From positions 415,501-479,500 of the forward strand of contig NC_057372.1 of NCBI RefSeq assembly GCF_016906535.1: DNA of 64,000 nucleotides. The letters run 5' to 3'. The notes beneath the pieces are model-generated. The model was not told where the DNA came from. It searched no databases and saw only the letters and a program-made list of their open reading frames with translations. The first letter of the stretch is position 1; the number at the start of each line of letters is the position of its first letter. Shown here piece after piece: positions 34,541 to 46,490 of the stretch. A program made the position numbers and the translations under genes. This stretch comes from Rhizoctonia solani (taxonomy: Eukaryota > Basidiomycota > Agaricomycetes > Cantharellales > Ceratobasidiaceae).

Positions 34541-36023
34541 ATGTCCGAATTTAAAGCCAAAGCTGGCGCCCAAAAGACGCGTTTCCTCTCTGTCTGGCCG
34601 AAAATCAAGTCTGAGGTTTCTGAATATTTAGAGTCAAATGGGATGCCCGAAGACATTTGCGCGTGGTTCCAAAGGGTTGGTGTTTGCGTTTACGTGTCTT
34701 TTTTATGCTGAATTTTCCTTTTTCTACTTAAACCTCCATGTAGAGCTTGGACTATAATGTCCCTGGAGGAAAGCTCAATCGCGGGATCGCGGTGGTGGAC
34801 ACTGTCGAGATCTTGCTTGGGCGACCCCTCAAAGATGAAGTAGACGCCAAGGGAAGTTCGGAGTATTATCGCGCAGCGATCCTTGGGTGGGGAGTCGAAC
34901 TCCTTCAGGCTTATTTCTTGGTTTCGGACGACATGATGGACGGGAGTATAACCAGACGAGGACAGCCCTGCTGGTCGGTTGTTATGATTTGTGCTCTAAG
35001 ATGAGGGGAGGCTAATAAAATAATAGGTACAAAAATCCCGCAGTAGGAAACATTGCTATCAATGACTCGTTCATGATCGAATCGACCATCTACTATATGA
35101 TCAAGAAACATTTGAGGACTGATCCTGCCTATGTGGATTATGTCGAACTATTCCTCGAGGTATGTCTGCTCGTCCAGACTTTTTTTTGCCAGATTATTAA
35201 GTGTCCTTGTGGATAGACTACGTTCCAAACCGAAATAGGGCAACTGATAGACTTGCTGACCGCTCCGGAAGATGACGTGAACCTAGATAGGTTCTCTCTC
35301 AAGAGGTAGGTTGTATTTAAACCCAGAGTTGTATGTATGCTTACACGCAAGGCCAGACATCAACTTATCGTGATGTGGAAAACGGCATACTACTCATTCT
35401 ACCTCCCTGTTGCGCTCGCGATGCATTTTGTTGGGATCAAGGACGAAAAGAGTTTTGAACAGGCCAAACAGATTCTAGTTCCCATTGGAGAATACTTCCA
35501 AATTCAGGGTAAGATGAGGTTATGTGTACAGACAAGGACGGGTCCTTATGATGTTGTTTATAGATGATTACCTCGATTGCTTTGGCACACACGAGCAGAT
35601 TGGAAAGATCGGAACAGACATCTTAGATAACAAGTGTTCGTGGTGCGTAAACATTGCTTTGAATGTTGCGACGCCCGAGCAGAGGAAGATTCTCGACGTA
35701 CGTTTCATTTTTACTTCATCTTTGGGTTCTTGCTTAGACTTGCTTGGTGTAGGATAATTACGGCCGAAAAGATGCCGCCGCAGAAGCGCGAGTTAAGGAG
35801 CTTTACACACAGCTTGAGCTTCCCAGGCGCTATCAGGAATATGAGCAGGTGATATACGAAAAGTTGAATGCTTTGATTGACGCGGTGCCAGAGGTTGAAG
35901 GTGGGCTCAAACGGGACATATTCAGGAGGTAAGTTCGCACAGATTCCTCCGCCCTGATTTCATTATGACCAATTACGTTTCTCTTCTAGCTTCTTGAGCA
36001 AGATCTACAAGCGCTCCAAGTAG
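34541..36023 (+). CDS. ERG20: Farnesyl diphosphate synthase
   Basis: Condenses dimethylallyl/geranyl diphosphate with isopentenyl diphosphate to farnesyl diphosphate, the branch point for sterols, dolichols and prenyl groups (cytosolic). Eight exons: 34541-34675, 34744-34973, 35027-35159, 35217-35305, 35357-35508, 35564-35697, 35753-35928 and 35990-36023, giving 360 residues. The first Asp-rich motif DDMMD is at residues 107-111 and the second, DDYLD, at 247-251. Family marks [18 protein letters not shown] and [15 protein letters not shown] are present. Length fits the family. All introns are GT-AG; the first donor (gttggt) and second (gtcggt) are weak. It is convergent with the next gene, with 79 bp between stop codons. 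Confidence 0.96.
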
Positions 36024-36102
36024 ATCCCGTATCCGGATCAGATATGTGTGATGTAGAAAGTAGTTATACCAAAAAGTTCAAACGTTCATAAATACAAGGC
36101 AA

Positions 36103-36807
36103 TCACTTGCCCACCGATTTTTTAACTGCTTCTACCACACCGGCAGCTTCAGCTTTAGTAGCCTCGGCCGCAGCCTGTCCGCCAGCTTTAACCTTGGACA
36201 ATGCGTCCTGGACTGCCACCCCTGGTTGACCGAGCTTCTTCTCTCGGCCCCCAAAGTGCCAGTAGTTCACGAACCGAGCGAGCTGAGCGGTCTGCGCAGT
36301 AGCGTTGGTTGCATGGCATGCGAAGAGGAGGTAATTCCGTGGTTGCACGCGCCATGCTAAAGGGGGGGATCTAGAGTTAGGTAATCAATCATCTTGTTAG
36401 GGCATAGAGGCAACCTACCAAAACGCATGAATACCATTCTGTAGAATAATGGTCATACTGAGCGATAGGGTAGGGATAGGCAACGAAATCAGGACTTACG
36501 AATAGCTAGCCAAGGCAGTTGTCATCGTACCGGAGATCATCTCCTCGTCCTTGCCTGTCAGGTCTGCAATCGCGGCGAGCGGGAGACCCCAGTTTGCTAC
36601 CTATCACCAACCGTATACGTGTCTCTATTCCTGTTTATGTCTGCTGAGCTAAACAGAGACATACCGGGCCCCAGAAGTGTGTGCCTAGCCAAGAGAAAAT
36701 CATATTTCGTCAACTTGATCAAGCTCTGAATACCACTCAGAATACATACTGAAAAAGTACTCTCGTCCAGCGGGACTCCTCAGCCAGTTAACGAATGTCG
36801 AGGCCAT
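36103..36807 (-). CDS. MPC1: Mitochondrial pyruvate carrier subunit 1
   Basis: Inner-membrane subunit that with an MPC2-type partner imports pyruvate into mitochondria. Five exons on the minus strand: 36807-36750, 36684-36665, 36600-36500, 36438-36419 and 36356-36103, giving 150 residues. Two exons are only 20 nt. The family signature is clear: [38 protein letters not shown] and [10 protein letters not shown]. The C-terminus is an Ala/Lys/Glu-rich helix ([20 protein letters not shown]) that extends beyond the usual length of about 110-130. No presequence is expected for this family. Confidence 0.93.
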
Positions 36808-37142
36808 GGTGATATATTCTCAGTGGGGAGTTGGCTAGATTTGGCACGCGGGCGGGTTAAAGAAAAGGTCTCGTATCATAATTGGCGAGTCAGCTGATAC
36901 GCGTTGGGGTGTGATAGGCGCTGGGCGCTGAGTGGAATAAAGTAATAATAGCAATAACCGGAACCACCTAACACTTATCATAACGAATGCATGATGGCAT
37001 ACATTCAATTTTAATGATATGAATCCCATTCATCCCTCTGGAGTAGTTCTCCCCAAATTTCTAGTGGGATAAAAAGACCATTTCAGTGGGATGAGAAGCG
37101 CCAATACGCACTTACACCCGACGATCATCACCGTCCGCGAGT

Positions 37143-38378
37143 ATGTCTAATACCCCCAGAATGCCACAGTCTATCCTTGACCAACTTGACCCCGAGTACC
37201 GGGCCTTCATCCTGTCCACTGACACCCCTGAATCACCCTGCTTGAATGAACTTCAATGGTCTCCCGCCCTCAGGCAAATGGGCTCGACGGCTGATTCTGG
37301 GAGTCGTAAGCCCATGGACGTTGGTTCGAAACATACAATCCAGAAGACAAACTACTCTGTCGATATAACGACGCCTTCGGGTGAGATACCTAGCCGAGGT
37401 TGGCCTGTAGTGCTTTACGCACACCGAGGTGGATGGGTCTTTGGTAATGCAGCAGCAGAGGACAGCATGCTAAGCAAACTATGTGTTGGTGAGCATACAT
37501 TATATATTTAATCTACCATATTCCTTGAATTGATCGCAGAGGCTGAGTGCGTGATCGCCTCTGTCGACTATCGATTGGCTCCCGAACACCCTTTTCCTTC
37601 AGGATTGGATGACTTATGGGACGCCTTGGTCTGGTTATCAAAAGAAGGTGAACGTGAACTCGGAATAGATCCTACAAAAATCGCTATTGCAGGAGGCTCC
37701 GCGTAAGTCACATCCTACTCTAGCTTTTTTTGCTAATTGAGGTGAATCCGTCTGGGATGTAGAGGGGGAAATCTCGCCGCAGCAGTGGCTCAACGTGCAT
37801 CTCTCTCTTCTCCCCCGATCCCCCTAGTCTACCAAGCACTCATCACCCCAGTTATTGACGCATCCTTCTCATCTGACGATCGATCACGATGGACGCCCTC
37901 CATGATTCAATATGAACATAACTGGGACCCTACGGTGCTGGAGATGCTTTGGTTTCGTGATCTGTACCTCCCCAGCGTAGATGACCGATACAAACCCGAT
38001 GCCTCTCCATGTCTACAAGAAAACAAGTCGGCATTTGAGAACATGCCTCCGACTTGGATCTCAGTTGCCGAGCTTGACACGCTTCGTAGCGAAGGAGAGA
38101 TGTATGCGGAGAAGCTACAGGCTCATGGGGTGCCTGTTACGTTAACGGTTCTAAGAGGTAAGAAACGAGGTTTGATTGCTATACTTGCAGGGTTCACAGC
38201 GTGGTCATTGACAATACAGGACTTCCGCATGCTGGGATCAAGGCTGATAGGGTAAGCCCTCGTTGAAATCTTATCTCTCGACTTAAAGAAGTTCTATGCG
38301 ACGCTATGTCAGGTATGCAAACAGGTACGCAAGCATCACAAGGAGCTCGCAGCGGCTCTTCGGAAAGCATTTTCTTGA
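37143..38378 (+). CDS. Alpha/beta hydrolase, hormone-sensitive-lipase type
   Basis: Likely carboxylesterase or lipase. Exons 37143-37488, 37540-37702, 37763-38157 and 38191-38251, with a last exon from 38313 to about 38378. Nucleophile elbow GGSAGGN spans exons 2 and 3. DYRLAPEHPFPSGLDD is a strong family mark. The acid is probably Asp in AELDTLRSEG and the base His in GLPHAG. The oxyanion motif, usually HGGG, reads HRGGW here. The most convincing C-terminus (GLPHAGIKADR, then HHKELAAALRKAFS) is one base out of frame with exon 3 under the obvious GT-AG splice, so the 3' end is either frameshifted, mis-sequenced or spliced unusually. Substrate unknown. Confidence 0.82.
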
Positions 38379-38786
38379 TGCAAAAATATATCCAAGTAAC
38401 GAGCAGCATCAGCCGTCCAGTGTTAATGGGACGGAAACCCTGCATCGTTTATCTCTTTGGGTTATCTTCGTGACGCACAAACACTACCCTGAGACTACAA
38501 GCGGATGTATTTGGGGTTACAAAAAGCACGCTAATCATGTAAATCGAAGATAATGAAGCTATGCAAGAGTTTGGGTGTGAAAACATTATACATATAGCTG
38601 CTAGTTTTACCCATAATATTCAGAAGCAATTGAGAGTATATGTGGATATACAGCGATGGATTCTCATCCATTCGTGAATGGTTCAAAATAAAATGGGATT
38701 TTACCAAGTTATTTGAGCAAGTATGGGGAACTGGTATCATAAAAAACCAATTACTATTCATTTGTTTTTGTTACAGCTTTTCATGT

Positions 38787-40410
38787 TTAATCGGCATATC
38801 CCCTGACAACCCCTTCACCAACCGTATCCTCGACTCCCAACGCCTTGTAGATCTCCTTCTGCCTATCCAACGCCCGTTTTCCTGTCTTTTCCTCATAGGC
38901 TTTCACAGAGAGCGGTCGTTCTGCATGAGGCGTAACGCGAAGTGCGTGCCGTTGGGCAGGGAAAAAGTCGAACGTTGCTGCGTGAGTCACAATCTATTTT
39001 AATTCACATGTCTAGTCAGTCAAAGTTTTCTGATCTGAGAGAATGATACGTACGCGGTTATCGAACAATACAACATCGTTATCGTCCCAGTGCCATCTAA
39101 CCTGGAAATCAGGGTTCTCTGCGATTTGGTGGAATAAGAAGTCGAGGATCGCATCGGACTCGGCTTTGGGAACTCCGACGATCCGGCGTGTGAAGCCTAT
39201 TTCATCCCGCAGTCAATAGTCGTGATCGATTTTAGTCTAGAAACAGGTACTGACCTGCATTGACAAACACACTCTTCAACCCAGTCGCCGGATGCACTCT
39301 CACCAGTGGGTGAACAGTCTCGACAGGTTCCCTCCTCACATGGCCTCCAGCCGCTCGAGAGCCTTCGGCTTGCCTTACTCCACTGTGCACCGCCGACAAG
39401 TTCTCGAGGTAGTTTTGAAGGTAGGGAGAAAGGGAAGAGTAGAGTGCATATCTTGTTTAAGATCGATATATTAGTTTGAGGTTATTTGGTGTGTTGGAAA
39501 TGGACGAATGGGCCTTACCCGGATGACCAGAGTGTGTCGCCTCCTTGTTCGGGAGAGATGAGGACCTTGAAGATTGTGGTGCCTGGCGGTTGGATCTGAT
39601 ATTCCTATGAGTACAAGTTTGGAAGGAAAATCCCATGGGACGAACCTCGTATGTCACATCCGAGTGCCATAGTTCGAATCTGGTATATGCGGAAACATCT
39701 GGGCGGCGAGACTTGTCGGCATATACAACTATATTACGCGGTTAGACGGAGCATGGAGGGACAAAGTTAGGTCGTACCATGCACTTCTTCCAGGCCTGGC
39801 TCTTTGGGAACACCGGTCGTGGGGTGCTTGTGGAGTGGACCGTAGTATCGGCCGAGATCAAGGAGTTCATGAATCGAGGCGGGTTGATTCTTCAGGACTA
39901 CAGTGCGGAATAAGTCCAAGCGACGAGATATGCTTGGACGGGTACTCACATACTGCCCCGCGTTCCGCTACCAGCAAAGCCCTGAATTAGATGCGTCAGA
40001 TTTCAGCTCGTCCAGCGGATAAGCACACGCACAGTTCATCCTTCTGAGCATCAGTCAATTGCCTCAGGTCCAAACCGGTAATCTCGGCTCCAACGGTCGG
40101 AGTGAGATTTCGGATACTAACTCCGTCTTTAAGAAGGTTCGGCTTGGATGGGTCTGCGAAAGTACCACGCTCGGTGAATGGCTGTTCTTCAAGGGGTGGC
40201 CAGGAGACTTTGGGAAAAGTCGGCTAAGAAGCATGTTAGATCGAGGGGTCGAAGATTGATTGGTGGACCTTATACCTTGTAGGCGGCGTATTTATAAGAG
40301 GCATCTCCGTCGTCATGAGCACCAGGAGAGTAGAATGGGTTGAAGATTTTGTCAGCCTTGAGAGAGCTGAGAGCAGGGTTGGAGGTCTCGGTCGCAACAG
40401 GAGGTGCCAT
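38787..40410 (-). CDS. TauD/TfdA-family Fe(II)/2-oxoglutarate dioxygenase
   Basis: Probably a sulfonate/taurine-type or related hydroxylase, releasing sulfite or oxidising a small acid; substrate inferred only from family. Nine exons on the minus strand: 40410-40276, 40223-40033, 39981-39950, 39897-39778, 39728-39646, 39595-39519, 39451-39255, 39196-39054 and 38993-38787, giving 394 residues. The iron-binding H-x-D is in LWHSDVTYE. The distal His is in VTHAATFDFFP and the 2-oxoglutarate-binding Arg probably in AQRHALR. Other marks are GAEITGLDLRQLTDAQ and GRYYGPLHKHPTTG. The frame closes across all junctions. No targeting signal seen. Confidence 0.9.
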
Positions 40411-40907
40411 GGTTGTTCTGGATTTGATGTCTCATTTCGGCTCCAGCACAATGTTTATATATAATTAGTTGGAGCTTTTATCACGCCAAGTAACGCAATT
40501 CGATGTGCGTTCGATGTGGAGCGTGGAGGCAATGGCGAGCTTGCTGGGAATGAGTCACGTGGACTAGTCGATAGTGACTTCATTAAGCTCACGTGACTGA
40601 AGATGGTAACACGTGACACCCAGTAATTTGTTGTTGTGATGCGAATGTTGATTGCGCGGGCGCGGACTGACCCCTGGAACTCCTCCCGACGACCGCGTCT
40701 TTTGGCATTTCGATCTCCCGACACCGCTCCAAGTACCTTTGATACCGTGAAAAGCCTCGTCAGGGCTGAAATAAGCACCGTCTGCGCCGGGATAAGCGCT
40801 GACGTTGACGATAAGCCCCTCATCGCTGGCTGGGGTGTATGATTCGTACACCTCCGCTTCGCCTTCCACCTACTGTTGACGCGGCGGTGACAAAGCCACT
40901 TCAGACT

Positions 40908-42941
40908 ATGACCACGAACCTTTCCCGCACATCATCGACAACATCCAAGCGAAAAGCAGACGATGATGGCGTACCAACAAAGAAGAAGGCGAGTCGCCAT
41001 TAATTTTGCTTTTTAATCTTTCCTCATAATTACACTCAATCCACAGGTTGTTAAGCGAAAACCTACTACCGGGTTGAAGATTAACTCTGGACCAGCGCCG
41101 GTGATACGGAGCTCATCAGTACTGGGCCACTCGACATCGAGACCCCCTTCTGCGCTTGCACAGCATCCACGGACATCCCATACTCCCCCCACTTCAGACG
41201 CGGAATCCTCCAGTAGGCCCATGCGACAGGCTCCCCCTTCTCCGCCAGTTCCGGCTATAGTAGCTGCTCGAGCAAGGGGGGAATCCATACCTCCCGCTGA
41301 CCCTGTTCCCGCGAGAGCTCCCAGCCGAGCTGGATCAGTAACTCGGAAAACATCGGCGCCTGTTAATAAAGGAAAGGGGAAATCAAAGCTACCAGGCCTG
41401 GGTCTACCCATGGGCGTGTTACCAGAGGAAGAAGCTGAGGATAGATGGATGGCTGGTCAGAGATCTGAACTTGATGCAAAGGAGCGAGATAATCAACGAC
41501 GAGCTGGGGTCAGTAGTAGCATGGCTTTCCAGGCTCCTGTACTAATCGCTTGGGAAAATCAGGCATCTCGAACATCGACGCTCAATTTTCCGTCCTCAGC
41601 AACCGGGTCTACTCCTTCCCGAAAGCGTACCCAAGGTCACTCAACCTCGAGCTCTAGTGGTTTGAATCGAGCGGTGCTAGGTTGGTCAACATGATCGAGC
41701 TCTCGTATTTTTCCTTACTTTTTCACCGCAGATTCGAGTCTGCCAGTTCCAATAAGCGATACCCCCGTTATCGTGCGTAATCGTGAAATCCGACAAGCTT
41801 CACAGTCCCGACGGAGAAGCAGTCTGAGCTCGCGGGGTAAGCGTGCCAGCCAGAGTCTTAGTTCCGGGTTGCTTGGTGCGTAATAGCCCCGTAGTCTTCC
41901 GACCAACCCAACTCCCTTTTGCTCTCCTTCAGTCTCGATTGGCTGGCTAACGGGATATTGCTTGTAGCCACTCCACACGCATCTGTTCCCCCAGACACCT
42001 TTTACCGACACGTCGATCCCGATCTCCCAGATGCCCTTCGACTTCGACAAGTTCTATGCTGGACAGCATCTCGAGCATCTGATAAACGGCCAGCCCACAA
42101 ATCCTCCCCAATCGTACAAGACTTACTCAAATCCATCCAATCACAAGCAATCAAACGACTCGCATCCGGACAAATAAACACCACTATATCTCCTGCACGA
42201 ACATCAGACTCGAACAAAGTTCTTCCTCCCCATCCAAAGAACGTTACCAATGCTCAAGCCATTTCTAAGCTTGAAGCGTATAACCAAGCGTGTCAAGCCG
42301 AGGACAGCGCATGGTCCGAGCTCATTGCGGCGTACAATTCTCAACAAGCTCAGGTAGTAGCCGCGCTTGCTTCATCGGCAGAGAAGGAGCCCAAGGATAT
42401 CGAGCTAGACGATCAATGGCAAGAAGGGATGCAGCTTGTCAAAGAGGTTCTACGAACCGTCAAGGAGGGTGTTGGGGATGGTGCAGATGCAGACGACGAG
42501 ATGTCCGATGGGGAACAAGAAATCGTCGATCGAATCGGTGCACTCGAGCCCCAGGTGTATGAAGCATACGAGTCTACGTACCGAATGGACCAGTTCACTA
42601 CCAAGGCCGCGGTACACCTGGAAAACGTGTTTGGAACGTTGGCGAGTACGTTGCGGCAGCGAACTGCGCCACAGAGCACGTTGGTTCCCAGGGACGAGAC
42701 AGGTCGCATGTTAGGCGTTGGTAGTGGCAGCGCGGTTAATACGATGGATCTGTTGAGGGCGCTGACTGGACCTGGCTCAGCAAGTGGCACAAGTGCAGTG
42801 AAGGTGAACGGCATACCACCTAGAGCGCTGAACGAAGCGTTGCAAAAGGTTACGCCAGTCAATGCTGCTCCCACCCCTAGGAAACCACCGGGGACTCCAC
42901 GAGCGTCAAGAGGCGGAGTCGGACGGACAAAGAAACGATGA
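40908..42941 (+). CDS. DSN1: Kinetochore MIND/Mis12 complex subunit Dsn1 (Mis13)
   Basis: Structural subunit linking centromeric chromatin to the Ndc80 complex. Exons 40908-40988, 41047-41680, 41732-41875 and 41968-42941, giving 610 residues. The Ser/Pro-rich N-terminal half holds the basic motif RRRSSLSSRGKRAS, typical of the Aurora-regulated segment of Dsn1. The conserved region follows: HASVPPDTFYRHVDPDLPD and LRQVLCWTASRA. The C-terminal half is mostly helical. The first intron (40989-41046) starts GC rather than GT (AAG|GCGAGT ... CACAG), because only that splice keeps the frame open. The last exon also holds short Pro/Arg-rich C-terminal residues. Confidence 0.85.
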
Positions 42942-43409
42942 GCTCGGTTCGTGTGTAGGGTTGACAGGCAGGATATCGGCAGGAGCTATGACCATGACAA
43001 TTATGACAATCTTTCCTTGCACTTTTTTTTTCCCAGGGCGGTGACATTTTTTTCTCGTCGTTTTTTGTCTTATTCTTTATTTTGTTTTGAGATGTTGTGT
43101 TTTCTAGTAGAACATGCCCCCTCTGCTGCCTATATGCTCGTTTTTGTTATATTCGTGGTTGGTTGAAAGATAGGAAATTTATACGATTTTAAAAGTGCGC
43201 GAATGACAAGATGAGTGTGAACGAAAGTCGTGAGGCCTGGTTGTAATTAGGAGCATATGCGCTTTTGGTACCAGTATGTCAGCCAAGAAACTCGCTAGTT
43301 TGAAACACATCTTCCGATGACTCATTGTATAGTTCCATGTTGTCTCCAGCCCACGACCACCCCTGCCTGAGGAATATTCCAACAGTGCATAGAATAACTA
43401 TAATCGAGA
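42942..43409. other. Intergenic region
   Basis: T-rich 3' flank of DSN1 and upstream region of the next gene. Nothing else recognised. Confidence 0.5.
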
Positions 43410-45450
43410 ATGTCAAAAACGCAACAGGCGTTTTATCGGTCAAGAAAAGGCTGTTTAGCATGTAGGAAAAAGTAGGCACATGCATGGACATTTCTCCTGG
43501 TGCCATGCCTGGCCATGGGCTGACTCATCAATTGATTATAGACGCAAAAAGTGTGACGAACAACGACCGGTATGTTCGCGATGCGAAAATACCTATTCGC
43601 GCTGCGTTTGGCCTCAACATCCGCAACGACCGTCAAGTCTGGTGTCTAATTCGTTGAACGATTATATTGCAATTAATGAGGCACTCGCTCTGGGATGTCC
43701 GTCTGGCCTTGAAACTGATTATGCTGGTGCTTCCGGTTTTGAGTATAACGCTGTTCTTGTGCAGCCAACGTCTCTACTGCCTAGTAGACCGGGAGCCACT
43801 TCTGTGCACACCAATCTTGGAGAGTGCTTGGACTCCAGTCTTTTGCCATCTTCGATCATTGCCCATACCGAACTCTTACAGGCCACACCGGCGCTCAGCC
43901 AGAGTACATATCCTTCGTTCCGTGGCGCGACCGTCTCGAGGGGTGCCAACAATACAGCCTTGAAAAAATGGGAGTATGCTCAAGAATACGGGCTGAGAGT
44001 AATCTGGCCGCCCGAAGATAGAGAGAACAACCCCGACTTTGACTCTGAAGGAGTCATGCCTGTATTATCCAAGTCCATTGACACGTTGGTCCGGACGGCC
44101 GTGTTTGAGCCAGTGTTTCAGGAGATACTCCACTTTTGTAGGTTCGCGGTGGTTTTGTTGACTCGTGTCCCGAAGCTGACATGTTGGCATAGATTCAACA
44201 TATCTGAGTCGAATATACTATGATTATGCTGTGGTCAACGAAGACACTATGGGATGGATATTAGAAAGATTTAAACTATCAAAGGCGGGGAAATATGCGA
44301 TACTTGCCACTGCAACTTTGTTCCGGTCCAACTACGAACAGTCTCCGTCAACTAGGTCACTACGCGATCACACGAAAGAGCTACACGCAATTGCTTTGAA
44401 GCAGCTTGACTTGGAATTAAACAGTATTGAGGTATCACCACAGGCCAAGTTAGTAGCATTGGAAGAGATGACGCGTTACGAGGTGAGCAGTTGATAAGCC
44501 TCCGCGTTTCTATCCGAAGACTAACAATATACAGTACTTTGCCAATACATCCTCTAATTACTTTCCGCACCTGACGCAGTCCGCCTCTATTGTTAGAGAA
44601 ATTCTACAAAGCGATACAATCGACTTGTTAAGTCTTAGTGGTGATGACACCCATGACATTCGTTGCTTTGCTTGGTGCGATATTACGAACAGCATGGCAA
44701 CTTCACGGCCTACGTTACTCAATTATGAATCAAATCTTGAGTGTACACAACATTTTGACTGGGAAGATGCTCATGCCAACCCAAGCAAGGGGATAGAGTG
44801 GATATATGGGTGTCCCGACGTCATTGCCGTTCTCATGGCTCGTACCATAGCTCTCAAGCACCTCAAGATTTCAAGGGAGGAAAGACTATCGCGAGGAGCA
44901 AAGCTTGAGCAACTGATATTTGGCTGGCGCTTTCGACCGACGCACGCCAAAGGGTCTGTGATGCGAGTCGCCAGGGTCGGCGTCCAGGAGATGTGGCGAC
45001 ATGCGGCTATAATACATATTCACCAGGTGATAAAATCACCGTATTGTGCTATTTCGGCATACTCATATGCATACAGGCGATATTCAGATCAGATCCCACT
45101 CACTCTGTCGTGAGAGACTCTGTCAAGAACATAATCAAAATTGCATCCACCCTCAAACCGGGAGTTAACCCTGACTGTTTTTTATCAATCCCGTATTTTA
45201 TCGTGCGTAGCCTCTACACCCCAAATTCATTTAAGCCCCTCAAGTTGACAATACTACCCAACCTTTAGGCGGGGCATTTGCAATCTCGCCAAAGGACCGG
45301 TACACGCTGAAATCTCGAATTATTGGGTGCGGGAATGAGCCCATTCTGAGAAATCTTGCGGTCAACCTTGACGATGTTTGGGCAAGAACCGACTCAACTG
45401 GGCGTTTCTCAAGTTGGTCGGATAAGGAGAATTCGGCCATCTTTTTCTAA
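43410..45450 (+). CDS. Zn2Cys6 fungal transcription factor
   Basis: Nuclear DNA-binding regulator; targets unknown. Exons 43410-43471, 43542-44137, 44193-44482, 44535-45026, 45077-45206 and 45269-45450, giving 583 residues. The zinc cluster at residues 15-41 is split by the first intron: CLAC, RKKC, RPVCSRC and SRC with spacing C-x2-C-x6-C-x6-C-x2-C-x6-C. The middle region resembles the fungal-specific transcription factor 2 domain, and the C-terminal end is typical (FAISPKDR, LDDVWARTD). The frame closes across all junctions. No neighbouring gene suggests a regulated pathway. Confidence 0.87.
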
Positions 45451-46490
45451 TTGTTCCGAGGTTGGGTAAACCATGTAACTTATCTACTTTGTCTAACACA
45501 GCTTCACTGAGCGCAGGGACCTTTGGGCAAAGGCTATACTTTTTATCATGGTCATTGCGTTTCTCAAAGCACTCCGATGAGATACAGAAACCATAACGAA
45601 CAACAGGTCACCAATAGGGATCGCATTTGGCGGTCGGGAATATCAAGAAACAACCCTCCCGTTTTCAGTCTGGTTGGTAACGGTGTTATTTATCCAATTG
45701 CGGGAGCAATTGTGCAGAACCATAACCCCAGAAGTACATGGGTGCCACCTGGCTTTATCTTTTTTTTTTTTATAACAGATCTCTTCGAATTTGTTAGTTA
45801 GCGATAGTCCAATGCCAAGCGCTCGGAGTTCTACCCCTTTGAAAATCCCCCCCCCCCATCTCCAAACCTTTAGATAATCTGCTTCTCGATTCCTATCTCA
45901 ATAGTAGAGTACTGCAGCGTTTCCCTTGAACGCTGTCTTCTAGTATCGCTACGCGATTCAATTTCTTTCGGAGTCAGTTAATTAGACCATAGCCGCTCGG
46001 ATTCAAAGTTCTCGATCTCAGGTTTTTATGCAAGTCCAAGAATCCAGAATTTGTTGAAATATCAGTCTCACGGAACCGTACATGTAATCCTTACGCATAT
46101 ATTTACTTACGTTTGGATGTACGAGTATAAATGTGTTCTTTATCGATTCTCGTGTACCTCAGTTCACTACCATATAGTAGAGCTGAGGTACGTATCATAT
46201 CTTTCTATTCTGTTCATGTATGCTTATAATCCTGTAGAAATATCGTTTAGGTACAGTATACACAAGAGTTCACTACCATATAGTAGAGCTGAGATACAAT
46301 ATCGTTTAGCTCTACGTGTCTTTCAACAGAATTTAGCCTTCAAAGATAGCTGTTCAGCGTTGTTGTAGAAACACAAACACACGCATTCAATTCACGGCTA
46401 CAATTGCTTCAAATTCACATGTGCACGAGCCAGTACAAACGCTAAGTTTACTTTCAATGGTTCGAGGATCTGTCGTTGATCATTTGTTCG
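45451..46490. other. AT-rich intergenic region with short repeats
   Basis: A 9-bp inverted repeat (GTACCTCAG at 46154-46162, CTGAGGTAC at 46183-46191) could form a hairpin. The segment from 46161 (agttcactaccatatagtag, about 27 bp) recurs at 46267-46293. No gene recognised; C- and T-homopolymer runs occur near 45760 and 45850. Confidence 0.5.
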
